NCBI RefSeq assembly: GCF_000350225.1
Contig: NW_005179318.1
Coordinates: forward strand, 246,908-310,907
Direction of reading: 5' to 3'
Length of the DNA stretch: 64,000 bases
From: Chondrus crispus
Lineage: Eukaryota > Rhodophyta > Florideophyceae > Gigartinales > Gigartinaceae
Part shown: piece after piece, positions 1 to 9,348 of the stretch
How positions within the stretch are numbered: position 1 is the stretch's first letter
How the letters are laid out: every line of letters begins with the position of its first letter
Notes under the pieces: model-generated
What the model was told of the DNA's origin: nothing
Seen by the model: only the letters and a program-made list of their open reading frames with translations
Database searches by the model: none
Program-made: the position numbers and the translations under genes

Positions 1-1
1 A

Positions 2-1333
2 GAACTCGAGGAAAATCGCGAACTGCGTGTTAGAAATGTGGGCATGTTTGTTGTTGACGAGGTTGACCAATGCGTTCAAGCTGGGATGGGAGAAGATGTA
101 ATTTACTTGCTCAAGACTATGATGCGACGAACGCAGAAGGTTTTGGTATCTGCGACGTCAGATGTGGACTCGGTGCGCTCTTTTGCTGGCAAATATCTTC
201 ACAAGCCTGTCTTGCTGCGTGTAGGAGGAGCGCAGCGCTTGCCAAGACAGATTTCACACTGGTTCTGTGTGGTACCGGCTCGAATGCGTGTAGAACTTGT
301 TCGAAAGCTCATGCACACCAACCCTGTACCCACCAGGGCAATTGCGTTTGTCGATGACCCTCGTCGCGTTGACATTGTTGTGGACCGCCTCTATCAAATG
401 AAGATTGTTGCAGGGGCATTGCGTGGAAATGCCCACAAATTGGAGAGGGCGGAGGTGCTCACCGCGTTTCGCAAGGGAAGAATTAACTTATTGGTCACAA
501 CAGAAGTAGCGGCAAGAGGACTAGATATCCCCGAGATATCACATGTTTTCAATCTAGATCTGCCCACCGATGGTGATCACTACGTGCACAGAGCTGGGCG
601 ATGTGGACGTGTTAGAAACGTGGGCACAGTGGTTAGTATTACGACAGCAGAGACGGCCTTTGTGATGCGCCGACTGGAAAAAGAGCTTGGTGTGTCAATC
701 ACACGGATGGAGCCTCGTGGCGGAGACTACGGCCCAGTGGCAAGTCGGCGACGACATGGGGAAAATACCGATAAACGGAAGCAGATGGAGATCCGAGGAG
801 AGCAGCAAAGAGTTGAAGGTATAGTAGCTGGTCGCCAAAGCACTAACACGTTGGATTCAAGATTTGGTGACGAAAAGTTCTCTTCCAGCGAAGTGATAGA
901 TGAGAGATCAATCATGGATTTGGTGCGCCAAATAGAAGCCTCGGATGCCTCGGATGCCTCGGATGCCTCGGATGTCTCGAAGACGAACGTTGTCGCAAAG
1001 CCAGCAAACCGCACAAGTAGACCGAAGAAAAAGGCCAAAGGCAAAACCAGCATGGACAGGAACGGGAAACGTGATGATAAGAAGAAACCCAAAGTCAAAC
1101 AAAGATGGCGGGACCTGAAGGCTAAAGGGAAGCCGACGGGAAAGCTTGGGAAGAAGGCAAGAGCCGATGATTCGTCCTCTGATAGCAATGCACAATTGAG
1201 GGAGATAAGTGATGCAGACACAGGCAGTAAGAAAAAGGCTGAGCAAAAGCAGGGCGGCAATTTCAAAAGGGGCAAGTCTAAATTAAGCTTTAACGCAATG
1301 GCTGCTCGGGATGGGTGGGTAGGGAACCGATAA
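2..1333 (+). CDS. DEAD-box ATP-dependent RNA helicase, 5'-truncated by the window
   Basis: The frame is open to the first bases of the window, so the true start and motifs Q and I lie outside. Visible motifs in order: motif II as VDEVD (a DEVD variant), motif III SAT in VSATSD, motif V ARGLDIPE and motif VI HRAGRCGR. The ATPase half is therefore cut and the RecA2 half is complete. The last ~200 residues are a basic tail rich in Lys/Arg with an acidic Ser patch, as in helicases acting on structured RNA or ribosome assembly. A 9-bp tandem repeat (938-973) encodes a Ser-Asp-Ala run in this tail. The family unwinds or remodels RNA using ATP; which RNA cannot be told. Stop is TAA at 1331-1333. No intron is seen. 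DEAD-box assignment is firm; the subfamily and any organelle location are unknown. Confidence 0.93.
   Translation, partial: ELEENRELRVRNVGMFVVDEVDQCVQAGMGEDVIYLLKTMMRRTQKVLVSATSDVDSVRSFAGKYLHKPVLLRVGGAQRLPRQISHWFCVVPARMRVELVRKLMHTNPVPTRAIAFVDDPRRVDIVVDRLYQMKIVAGALRGNAHKLERAEVLTAFRKGRINLLVTTEVAARGLDIPEISHVFNLDLPTDGDHYVHRAGRCGRVRNVGTVVSITTAETAFVMRRLEKELGVSITRMEPRGGDYGPVASRRRHGENTDKRKQMEIRGEQQRVEGIVAGRQSTNTLDSRFGDEKFSSSEVIDERSIMDLVRQIEASDASDASDASDVSKTNVVAKPANRTSRPKKKAKGKTSMDRNGKRDDKKKPKVKQRWRDLKAKGKPTGKLGKKARADDSSSDSNAQLREISDADTGSKKKAEQKQGGNFKRGKSKLSFNAMAARDGWVGNR
938..973 (+). repeat. 9-bp coding microsatellite (GCCTCGGAT x4)
   Basis: Four exact copies of GCCTCGGAT lie in frame in the helicase tail and encode repeated Ser-Asp-Ala; a fifth, mutated copy follows. 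Copy number is likely polymorphic and the reading frame is preserved because the unit is a multiple of three. Confidence 0.9.
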
Positions 1334-1532
1334 GGACTACGTCATACTTTTTGTGCACCTTAGTGCTCGCGAAACTTGTTCAAGAAGATTGGAAGGGCTG
1401 TCTAGCGTTGTATCCTATCTTTTGGGCCAGAACGGGATGGGCATGCTTAAAAGGGCGAACTTAGGAGAAAATCATTTATTATGCAAGATCCCCAGGACGG
1501 TTTTGCTGACATCTGCAAACCGTCGTGGGGAT

Positions 1533-1580
1533 GCTGTATCACCGAGAGAGGATGTTGACATCCTCTCTCGGTGATACAGC
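1533..1580. repeat. Perfect 23-bp-arm hairpin
   Basis: The left arm 1533-1555 is the exact reverse complement of 1558-1580, with a 2-nt spacer (TG). It sits 200 bp past the helicase stop. No target duplication or coding capacity is visible. It may be a tiny foldback element or a transcribed hairpin. Confidence 0.9.
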
Positions 1581-1815
1581 ACAAAGACATTTTGTTTTCT
1601 TGGCAAAAGTGTCCAAAGCGAATTGGCCAGGAATTCGCAAATTCTCAGAATTGCAATAGAAAGGGAGTACTGGCCAAAAGTACGTGGTCAGTAATTTCTG
1701 GAGTGGCTTCAAGTCCGGATTAGGAACACGTCGCAGAAATGCTTGATCGTTACTCCCTGAATAGAAAATGACTGTTACCACGAAGTGCAAAATGGTTGCA
1801 CAAGTTGAGGACAGT

Positions 1816-1892
1816 GGGCGACTCCGAAAAACATAAATTGTGTACACGCAAATTCTCTTGTGTATGTGTGTCGTATTTTGTGAGCTGGCACG
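1816..1892 (+). repeat. 77-bp dispersed repeat, copy A
   Basis: It begins GGGCGACTCCGAAAAACATA and is about 90% identical to the reverse complement of 2421-2497. A third partial copy covers 1898-1919. The copies sit in AT-rich, gene-free DNA full of short palindromes around TGTGTACACA-type words. They are likely pieces of a MITE family. Confidence 0.75.
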
Positions 1893-2359
1893 GAAATGGG
1901 CGACTCCGAAAAACATAAAAACACATTTTGTGTATGCGCAAATCCGCCGATTTTGATTGAGTCGGAGGTGTTTGTGCATACACAAACCGCCGATTTGCTC
2001 TTCGTTCCCCTCCCGATGTAATTGTTTGTGCACAGACACAAACGCACATCCGCACCCACCTATACCACCCTATATCATACCATGTGCTCAAATATTTCTC
2101 TGCGATCTGTCCGATCAACCCATCCCACCCCTCGGCAACCTCATTCCTATTTCGATCTGGCCTCCCTCCACACTTTCCCTCCGTCGTATCAGCCGCTGTC
2201 CAACCCCGCAGCCCAACGTGTACATGGCTCATGTTGCCGACTCCGACGAGGAGCCGGCACCCGATATTTGTCCCCAAGCCGGCGGCTCCTTCGTCAGTAT
2301 CATAGGATAGGGCGTGAAGGCGGTACTGTACCGCAATCCGTCCGCCGGCGTGCTGACAC

Positions 2360-2562
2360 CTCACTGAGGGTGAATTGGCATTAAATTTGTCTTACACAAA
2401 TTTTTGTTCACATGCATTTCCGTGCCAAAGCACAAAATACGACAAACATATACAAGGAAATTTGTGTGTACACAATTTATGTTTTTCGGAGTCGCCCAAT
2501 GCATGTGAAACAAAAATTTGTGTAAGAAACGCATAAAGCCTATACTGTACACCCTCAGTGAG
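2360..2562. mobile_element. MITE-like element with 13-bp terminal inverted repeats
   Basis: Ends are CTCACTGAGGGTG (2360-2372) and its exact reverse complement (2550-2562). A second, inner inverted repeat of about 29 bp pairs 2390-2418 with 2498-2527, differing by one inserted base. The centre contains copy B of the 77-bp repeat (2421-2497, minus strand). It has no ORF and is about 200 bp long, so it is non-autonomous. The superfamily is unknown because no clean target duplication is seen. Confidence 0.65.
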
Positions 2563-2760
2563 CTGTTGACAGAGTCGCATTCAAGAGAATACGTCCCAAT
2601 AATGGCCCTGGGCACCAGAGTCTGTGACCCAGAGCCATACAAATTTGGTCCCAATTACCAGGGCTCATGGCTCCGTAAAATCCTGGTTGACAATTGATTT
2701 TTCTGATATTCGCCTCAAACGGGGACCTTGTTGGATCCTGCAAGCAAGGCCTGGCAGATG

Positions 2761-2860
2761 NNNNNNNNNNNNNNNNNNNNNNNNNNNNNNNNNNNNNNNN
2801 NNNNNNNNNNNNNNNNNNNNNNNNNNNNNNNNNNNNNNNNNNNNNNNNNNNNNNNNNNNN
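2761..2860. other. Assembly gap (100 N)
   Basis: The bases on both sides of the gap read TGGCAGATG (2752-2760 and 2861-2869). The two contig ends may overlap, so the real gap could be near zero. The perfect hairpin directly to the right may have broken the assembly. Confidence 0.95.
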
Positions 2861-2863
2861 TGG

Positions 2864-2906
2864 CAGATGTGCGTGGGAGGTCTATTAGACCTCCCACGCA
2901 CATCTG
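2864..2906. repeat. Perfect 20-bp-arm hairpin
   Basis: 2864-2883 is the exact reverse complement of 2887-2906 with a 3-nt loop (ATT). It adjoins the gap and lies just outside the left 233-bp inverted repeat. Confidence 0.88.
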
Positions 2907-2920
2907 CGATTGCTGAGCAT

Positions 2921-3153
2921 ATATCCCCATGCACGCTGGGTGCACTTTTTTGATCACGCACGGCCAATGTGCACTCGTGTACACTTGTGTACATTTGCGT
3001 ACATTTGTGTACAGTGCACACTCGGTGCGTGCATGCACACCCCCCGTGCGTCAATTTGTCCACGCTTTTGTACAGTGCACACTGGGTGCGTGAATGCGCA
3101 CTGCCAGTGCATGAAGTGCATGCAGAACTTCACGCATCACCCTGCACGATCGC
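2921..3153 (+). repeat. ~233-bp inverted repeat, left copy
   Basis: This block is the inverted counterpart of 15040-15274. Both run from ATATCCCCATGCACGCTG to CCTGCACGATCGC and diverge immediately outside those words. Inside, palindromic hexamers GTGCAC and TGTACA recur many times, giving both strands a GTGTACA-rich look. Such dense short palindromes resemble the subterminal transposase-binding arrays of large DNA transposons. No target duplication was found at the outer edges. Confidence 0.8.
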
Positions 3154-3154
3154 A

Positions 3155-6100
3155 GTACGGAGCCCCTACCCCCGCCCACAAGCCTATCTTCTTGCTTCTG
3201 GCATGCTCCCCCTTGAGAATCGCATTTTTCTCTTCTATTTCTTGGTTGCCCTCTACCGGCTCGCTATCAGACGCTTCCCTCCTGAATACTGGAGAAATGT
3301 CGCAACCTCGCGAAATAAGCGTATGGAAAGCCACGCCTCCTAGGACTTCCGATCATGAGGGGACTCCATTAAATGATGAGGAGGATCTCCCTAGTGGAGC
3401 AAGAGTTCATATTGATGAGGATGTGGCTGAGACGGACCTACGCCGTGACAAGCAAATACGAGAGGATCGAGATAGAAGCACGTTGCGGAGCGACAGAAAT
3501 GCATATGACGAGGTCAGCCGAAGACTCTTTAATGAGCCCGATATGGAACTAGGTACAGAAGACCGCATTGAAAATCCTTCAATGCTATCGGAAACAAGCG
3601 ATACAGAATCAGACGAATTATACATCTGCTCGCAATTTGATGAGGTGAATACCTCTGGGCACGTCCAATTTTCATCTGAGGACTCCCTGTCATCCATAGA
3701 AAAGGGCATAGAGAATGGGGAAGTTCGTTCTCGTTTTACAAAATCTCATGAAAACCACTGAAACATTACTACCAACGCAATGGAATCTCGAAGAATTGCC
3801 ACTGAAGAGTTTTTGTCCTCAACATTTTTGGATCCATCCCAATGTCTCATAGAGGATCCAAGCTTTGCAGCTGATGTGCAGATTGATAATCTGGATGGTA
3901 GCGCGTTACTAGGAGTTGGTTCAAAAACGTCGATATGTACAGGAGAATGGCGGGTTGCCTAACTGGAAGTACGACAGTCCATGGGATGATGTGAAAATAC
4001 GAGTGGATGATGCAGACTCGTCACTAGCGAGAAGATACGTGCGAGAGGCTAACTGTGTATTGGATAATTTTGTGAGAGAGGTACAGCTAATCTGCGATGG
4101 TGGTATGATAGTTACGTCAAGTAATCTCTCTCCCATGGACGTATTTGACGTTTTTTTGCTTGAGACATTACTGCAAAAGCAAAAAATGAACATTAATAGA
4201 GTCCTCAAACTTCGAAAGTCTGCTCTTGCTACATGTCTAGAGCTGAAGGAGGTTCTTGTAATGCATGTGCTGGCGGCCTCGTACAACAGCAACGTCTCGA
4301 CGATAACGGATCCTCGTAATAAGGTTTTTTTTTAGCACGGGAATGTCAGGGTCTCGCTACAGTGAGATATGGTCGGCAATGAGCTGTACAAAGCATCGCC
4401 GCCAGCGCATTGAAACGTTTCAAGGAGGCTGGTTCAACAAGCGGACACGTGGTAACGCTTTGATTACCGAGATGGAACAAGAACTGGCATCTATTAATCG
4501 ATCTCCTGTGTACGTACCAGATAGCACTATATTTTCATTGGATGATGACCACCAACGTTTGCGGTCTGGGGCGGTTACCGCTTTGACTAATCCCTCACAT
4601 GTTAATAATCCTCAGAAGGCACTCGGACCAGTTAATAATGCCGTTTGTTCCGCCTTAACGTCCGCATTTATTGCAAGCCATTACTCACGACCAGGTGAGA
4701 AGATTATTCACATTTGGGAGAGGTTAACCTAGTTGATTCAAGGAGCTGCTACTCCTGGTTGTTTACGTCCTATGCCTGATGCAGTGTTTGCTGCTGATCC
4801 AGGTTATAATTCGAAAGAAACCATCTCTTTTATAAATGAGAGACTCGGTGCAACCGGCATTGGCACCCATAAGAGAAGTTTAGACTACCCGTTTGTTTTC
4901 GGGAACGGACCCATTACTAAGAGACACAAATGAAAGTTCGTGAGCGAGAAGGGGTGTACGGCAGTGTACCGTGCTGTGCGGAAACCTTCTGGTACCAATG
5001 GGAAAAATGTGGAAGCCTTTGTATATCGCGAAAGCTACAGTGGACGGATAGCAGCTATGTATCATAATGATATGCATAGATTTGGATCCCATACGTTTAC
5101 GTTGATACCAAAGAGTGGCTTCAGGGGTGCATACAGCGAAGTAGACATAATTCAATTTCAAAGGGTCTACGCATCCGAGCCGCAATCGACCAGATCGAGG
5201 TCTGCACATTTCTTGCCACAAAAAAATTGAAAGTGCTTTACAAAATGTTAAACATCTCACCATACAACAGTCCGAGGATCCTGGATGGTTCTTGTCTCGA
5301 GCATTTCAATTTACATCAAGGACAACTAGCTCATTTCTGAGTACTGTCACTTCAAACTACGACATGAACATCCGTATAATGGCCAAGGTACTTTCTGGTA
5401 AGACGTTAGTACAAGGAGCGCAAAGTCTTTCAAGTAATTTATTAACTGCAGCAGCGGATATTCGGATGAAGTGGGATTGTGTAATTGATGCTATCAATAT
5501 GCCGAGAGACGAGAAAAAGAAGTAGTACAGAACAATGCCCAAGCCATATATGATTTAAGAGGTGCTACACATTGGTCACTGAATGCGCTAAGAAAGGAGG
5601 ATCTCCTTTCTTTATTAATTTCTGTAGGCCACAGGCAGTCAGCTGGTCTCCGGAAGCAGCAGCTTGTTGAGAATATCCTTCACCTACGAGCCAGTGTCGA
5701 AAATAGATCTATTCAGCTACAGGAGCAAGCGCCGGAACCCAGCTCTAGCACGGCATTTATGAACATTGAGACAGAAAAACTCGAAAAGGAACTATATGAA
5801 TCGTCGCTTACAGCTTGGTTCATGAAACCCCTTGCCACGACAGCGGGAATGTGAGAAGGGTCCATAAACGAGGTGCAAGTATTGAAGGCGTTACCAGATT
5901 TCTTCGACAGACATGATATTCAAAATGCCTCACAGTATGATTTGACCCCTGCAGTGCATCACAAAGTGCAACATATACGTGCTGAAGGTCTTTTGGGTTC
6001 CTCCAGAGTGGAGTTGCTAGCTGGGAGCCCAGATGGCGTCGTTGCTATCTCAAATTGTGAGGGAGATGTTTATGTTGCGGCAATCGAGGTCAAAACAATG

Positions 6101-7526
6101 ACAGCTCTCAACACGATAACGTCAGCAAAAGCAGTCGGAGACAAACATGGAAAACTCTGTATGATTTCGGGCACTGGGCAAAACAGGTCGTCTACTACAC
6201 TTTTTCATGCCCTGGTTCGCACTACGGCGTATAGACTTCAATGCTTGCATCATGCCGCAGTTTTAGGTAAGCCAGGAGTTGTTTTTGTGATGTCAAAAGG
6301 GAGTAACATGGGCTTTGGTCAAATAATTTATGCCACTATTCTGGAGTTTTCAACAATCCTTGTCGCCTCTTAGGACTATGTTGTCAGTTCTGTGCGCCTG
6401 TTCTGCTTTAACTGGATTGGGAGGTCAGCAGAAAAGATTCCAAGCGCTTACGACGAGCTCCTAGATGACACTCATGCAACTGATCTTTTCTCATACGCCT
6501 CGTTCTACAATCTCTGTACTGCCTACAAGCGGCTTGCCTCGACAGTTGGACCACTTCCGCCTGCGAGAATGATTCGTCCTTCAGGTCTCGTGTTTTGGAA
6601 TTTGCTTAAAGGTGGAGTTGACGAGTTTAGTCGAGCCCTGAAAAGCCTATACTACACTAACTCTTCTGAAAATCCTATCGTAAGTGTGCTGGGAAGGTTG
6701 TTGATAGCACAGGTAAACAACGCTGCTGTGGTCCATCGTTTTGCTCTGGCGAAAAGACGAGGACTACTTCCTGAAATTGATGAATACAAAACTTGTGACC
6801 GGAAGAAAGGATACAGTGCATTGAGGCATGATGCAACAAGATGTGAAACATTTGCAAGCTTTGCAAGAGAGCTTGCAAAATCCTTCTGTGTATACAAAAC
6901 GAACCAGACGGACGGAAACGAACTCGAATCAGAATGTGCAGGAGACCGAATCATGAGGACTACTGAGATTCCGCTCAAACCGTTATATTGCAAGGATGCA
7001 ATCACCAAATACAATAGACCCTCAGACAAGCAAAGACGTTTACAGGATGTAACATTACATAAAGTAGCGCAAGGAAAGGTTTCATATTGCTCCTGGTGCT
7101 CATATAGCTACACATTGAGACATAACAGAAATCTATTCAAGAAGCGAGGCGGTAGAAGGCAAAAACAATGGTGTGCGACATGTCGTCAGGCCATCTGCAC
7201 AAACTGTTGGACGAAATGGCGCCCAGTACAAGTTTTAGAAAAGGCCACCATATCAAACGCTGATCTACAAAAGCTGAGGGAACGGGCATCTTTATCTTGA
7301 AAAGTTGAGGCTTGTGCCGTCTGGGCTATCTCTTGACATTTTTGTAGGAGTTGCAAGTCTCCTAGAAGGCGCTTGTAAACAAAACTTTCATGGCCACATA
7401 GATTGTGATGAGGCAAAGCTTTTGAGTTTGCTTTGTTGGCGCGCTTCCGCTAAAAGTGAACGGAGTAGTTCTAGAGAGGCAGAAAGCCAGAACATAGGCT
7501 TGTGGGCGGGGGTAGGGGCTCCGTAC
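3155..7526 (+). mobile_element. 4.4-kb DNA transposon with perfect 33-bp TIRs
   Basis: Positions 3155-3187 are the exact reverse complement of 7494-7526; the ends read GTACGGAGCCCCTACCCCC inward. The plus strand carries a decayed transposase-like gene. The left end abuts the 233-bp repeat. Flanking 7-8-mers do not match, so no target duplication can be claimed. A DDE-like block plus a YqaJ-like nuclease block is reminiscent of ISL2EU-type elements, but the superfamily is not certain. Confidence 0.85.
3297..7300 (+). pseudogene. Decayed DDE/YqaJ-like transposase of the TIR transposon
   Basis: Reading pieces cover 3297-3962, 3916-4335, 4343-5230, 5292-5525, an open stretch to 5851, 5873-6370 and 6392-7300. 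They are joined by in-frame stops (TGA 3759, TAG 4730, TGA 4931, TGA 5852, TAG 6371) and frameshifts, one in a T8 run near 4328. An acidic N-terminal region is followed by a DDE-like block with SLDDDHQR and ADPGYNSKE then GTHKRSLDYPF. Next comes a block with SPDGVVAI and AAIEVKTMT that looks like the YqaJ/PD-(D/E)XK nuclease core. The C-terminus is a Cys-rich Zn ribbon (YCSWC ... WCATCRQAICTNCW). The order of blocks is what I see; the nuclease label is an inference. Not functional as written. Confidence 0.6.
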
Positions 7527-7711
7527 GATATGCCGGAACACGCACACCTTCCATTGCGGCGCATGCTTTCGTGCGTGCCTTGTTTGTGGAAAGTGCTAAT
7601 GCTTCAGCAAAACATCCCACCATCGAAATGTCCAGTACTCTCATGAGACCGCTATAGGCGGTCAAACCGTCGTAGTCGAACATGTGCGGTATAGCGACAC
7701 TGGAGCGAGTT
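7527..7711. other. Short unique remnant between two transposons
   Basis: This is 185 bp of moderate GC between the TIR transposon and the LTR element. The minus strand is open and ends in residues such as GCFAEALALST, faintly like the C-terminus of a PfkB/ribokinase, but it is too short to call. It may be a scrap of the locus into which the elements inserted. Confidence 0.3.
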
Positions 7712-8306
7712 TGTAGTATAACCCCCTCCCGTGGAACTAGATTTAGATTAGATCACACATGTGTGCCCACGTGTATCATACGTGTACCACACGTGTACTC
7801 TCAGCCACGATGACCGACAGTACCGGGGCGCAGGACGACCCGCCCTGACTACAGTAGCTCTACAGTACAGTCCGTACTGTACTGTAGTATGATAGACTAA
7901 CTTGTACATTAAATACTAGGGCAGGCCGGCGGCGGAGAGGAAGGACAAGCACGAGCTTGTCCAGAACCTACGCCTTTGGTCAAGCTCGCCCCGCTTATTC
8001 TAGATCGGGCTGCCTACAATAGCCCGTATCTAGTTAGGAGCCGAGCGGGCAGGGGACGCGCGAGCACACGAGCGAGCCTAGATCCGCCTCCGCCCGTCAG
8101 CGCTGGTACGTAACCCAGCGCTGCCCCGGGGCGTCGAGGCGTAGATCGACCCGCCCGTGCGCGCGTCCCCGTCCGAACCCGCTCTACCACCACGCTACCC
8201 GGGCCCGCTTCCCGGTTCCGTTAGCTGGGGTTGCTTCCCTTCTCTGATCGGCGTCTCCGCAAGAACTGAGTATACACCCCCCTCCGTTGGTGTTTTTTAT
8301 ACTACA
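7712..8306 (+). repeat. 5' LTR of the pol-less element (595 bp)
   Basis: TGTAGTATA...TATACTACA. From CAGCCACGATGACCGACAG to the end it is almost identical to the 3' LTR. The first ~90 bp (U3 edge) are different and shorter. Confidence 0.88.
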
Positions 8307-8307
8307 G

Positions 8308-8323
8308 TGGCCTCCCGACCTAG
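8308..8323 (+). promoter_or_regulatory. Candidate primer binding site
   Basis: It begins TGG one base after the 5' LTR, as expected for the complement of a tRNA 3'-CCA end. The matching tRNA cannot be named from this window. Confidence 0.45.
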
Positions 8324-8383
8324 AAGACCCCGAAGATCATTCTGAGAAGGTAGTCGCTTTCCTCCGCGTCCGTACGCGTTGAG

Positions 8384-9348
8384 ATGAGTGAGGAGTACGG
8401 AACCTCGATCCGCTCCGCACCGGCGGATATGCGGGCGGCCGCTATGCAAGTTCCATCAGCCCCGTTGGACGTCGGCGACGCAGATCCTCGAGACGGCAAA
8501 CCGTCGCCCCAGTCCTCCAAAGGACAAGCGGCGGCGATGTCCGAACGCATCGTGGACTACATCGAGGACGTCCGTACTTCCCTCCGAATCGACTTGATGG
8601 ATGCCATCTACTCGCGCTGCATGGACGAGCTCCGCTCCCCTCGCCGGAGCAACTAGGTGCATTCGAGCACCTGACCGCTGAGTTAGAGTCCACGCGGCAG
8701 CGTGCCCGTGACCTAGAACGGACCATGGCCGCAAGGCTACCCGGCGCCCCAACGAGGGGGCCCGGTGGTTCCGTACCTCCGACCGCTGCCGCCCCGAAAG
8801 GACAACGCCCGACTGGTGCCGTCACCAGTCGTGGTGCAGGAGAACGAGGACCAACGATGGACGCGCAAGCCGCGTCCGAGTCCCAAGCCCTGCCACATGC
8901 CCCCGGAAGCATGTGGCAGGCTGGACGGGTTCCGTACCGTACCGACCCGGGCCGTGGAGGAGCCGCTCGCGGATCCGGAGAACCTCTGTTCTCCGTCGAT
9001 CCTCGCTGGGGCGGCTACCCGCCGGTGGACCTCACCGGGCAAACCGGTCCGGTTGACGTCCGTTCGCTACACGAATTCGTAAGCGGACTAGCCTCTGCGA
9101 CCCGGGCCGCAGTGGCTGAGACGGTCCAACTATTGCCCGGACAACAGAAGACAGACCTTCCAACGATTCGCCGTATCGCGACGGCGGGAGGCACAACGTG
9201 CCGCGCTCTGCGCGGTTTGCCGCTGCCGGATCCGAAACCAGCAGCGAGGGGGAATCGAACCCCGAGGTCGCATGCGACAAGTTCGCCTGCGGCATCCCTC
9301 CACATAGGAGAAAATGAGTGGCAGGCCGACCCTGTCCTCATTACGTGA
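8384..9348 (+). pseudogene. Gag-like leader ORF of the pol-less element, frameshifted
   Basis: The first ATG after the leader opens an 90-codon frame (8384-8656). A one-base shift near 8640 would continue it into a Glu/Arg-rich helical stretch (about 8650-8725, residues like AFEHLTAELESTRQR) and on to 9348. Length, position and a coiled-coil-like segment would suit a capsid protein. No retroviral zinc knuckle or other diagnostic motif is seen, so the Gag label rests on position only. Confidence 0.35.

Noticed and set aside
7527..7711. Continuation of the MFS fragment across the LTR element
   Set aside because: No membrane helix follows, GC content differs, and the flanks lack a shared duplication.
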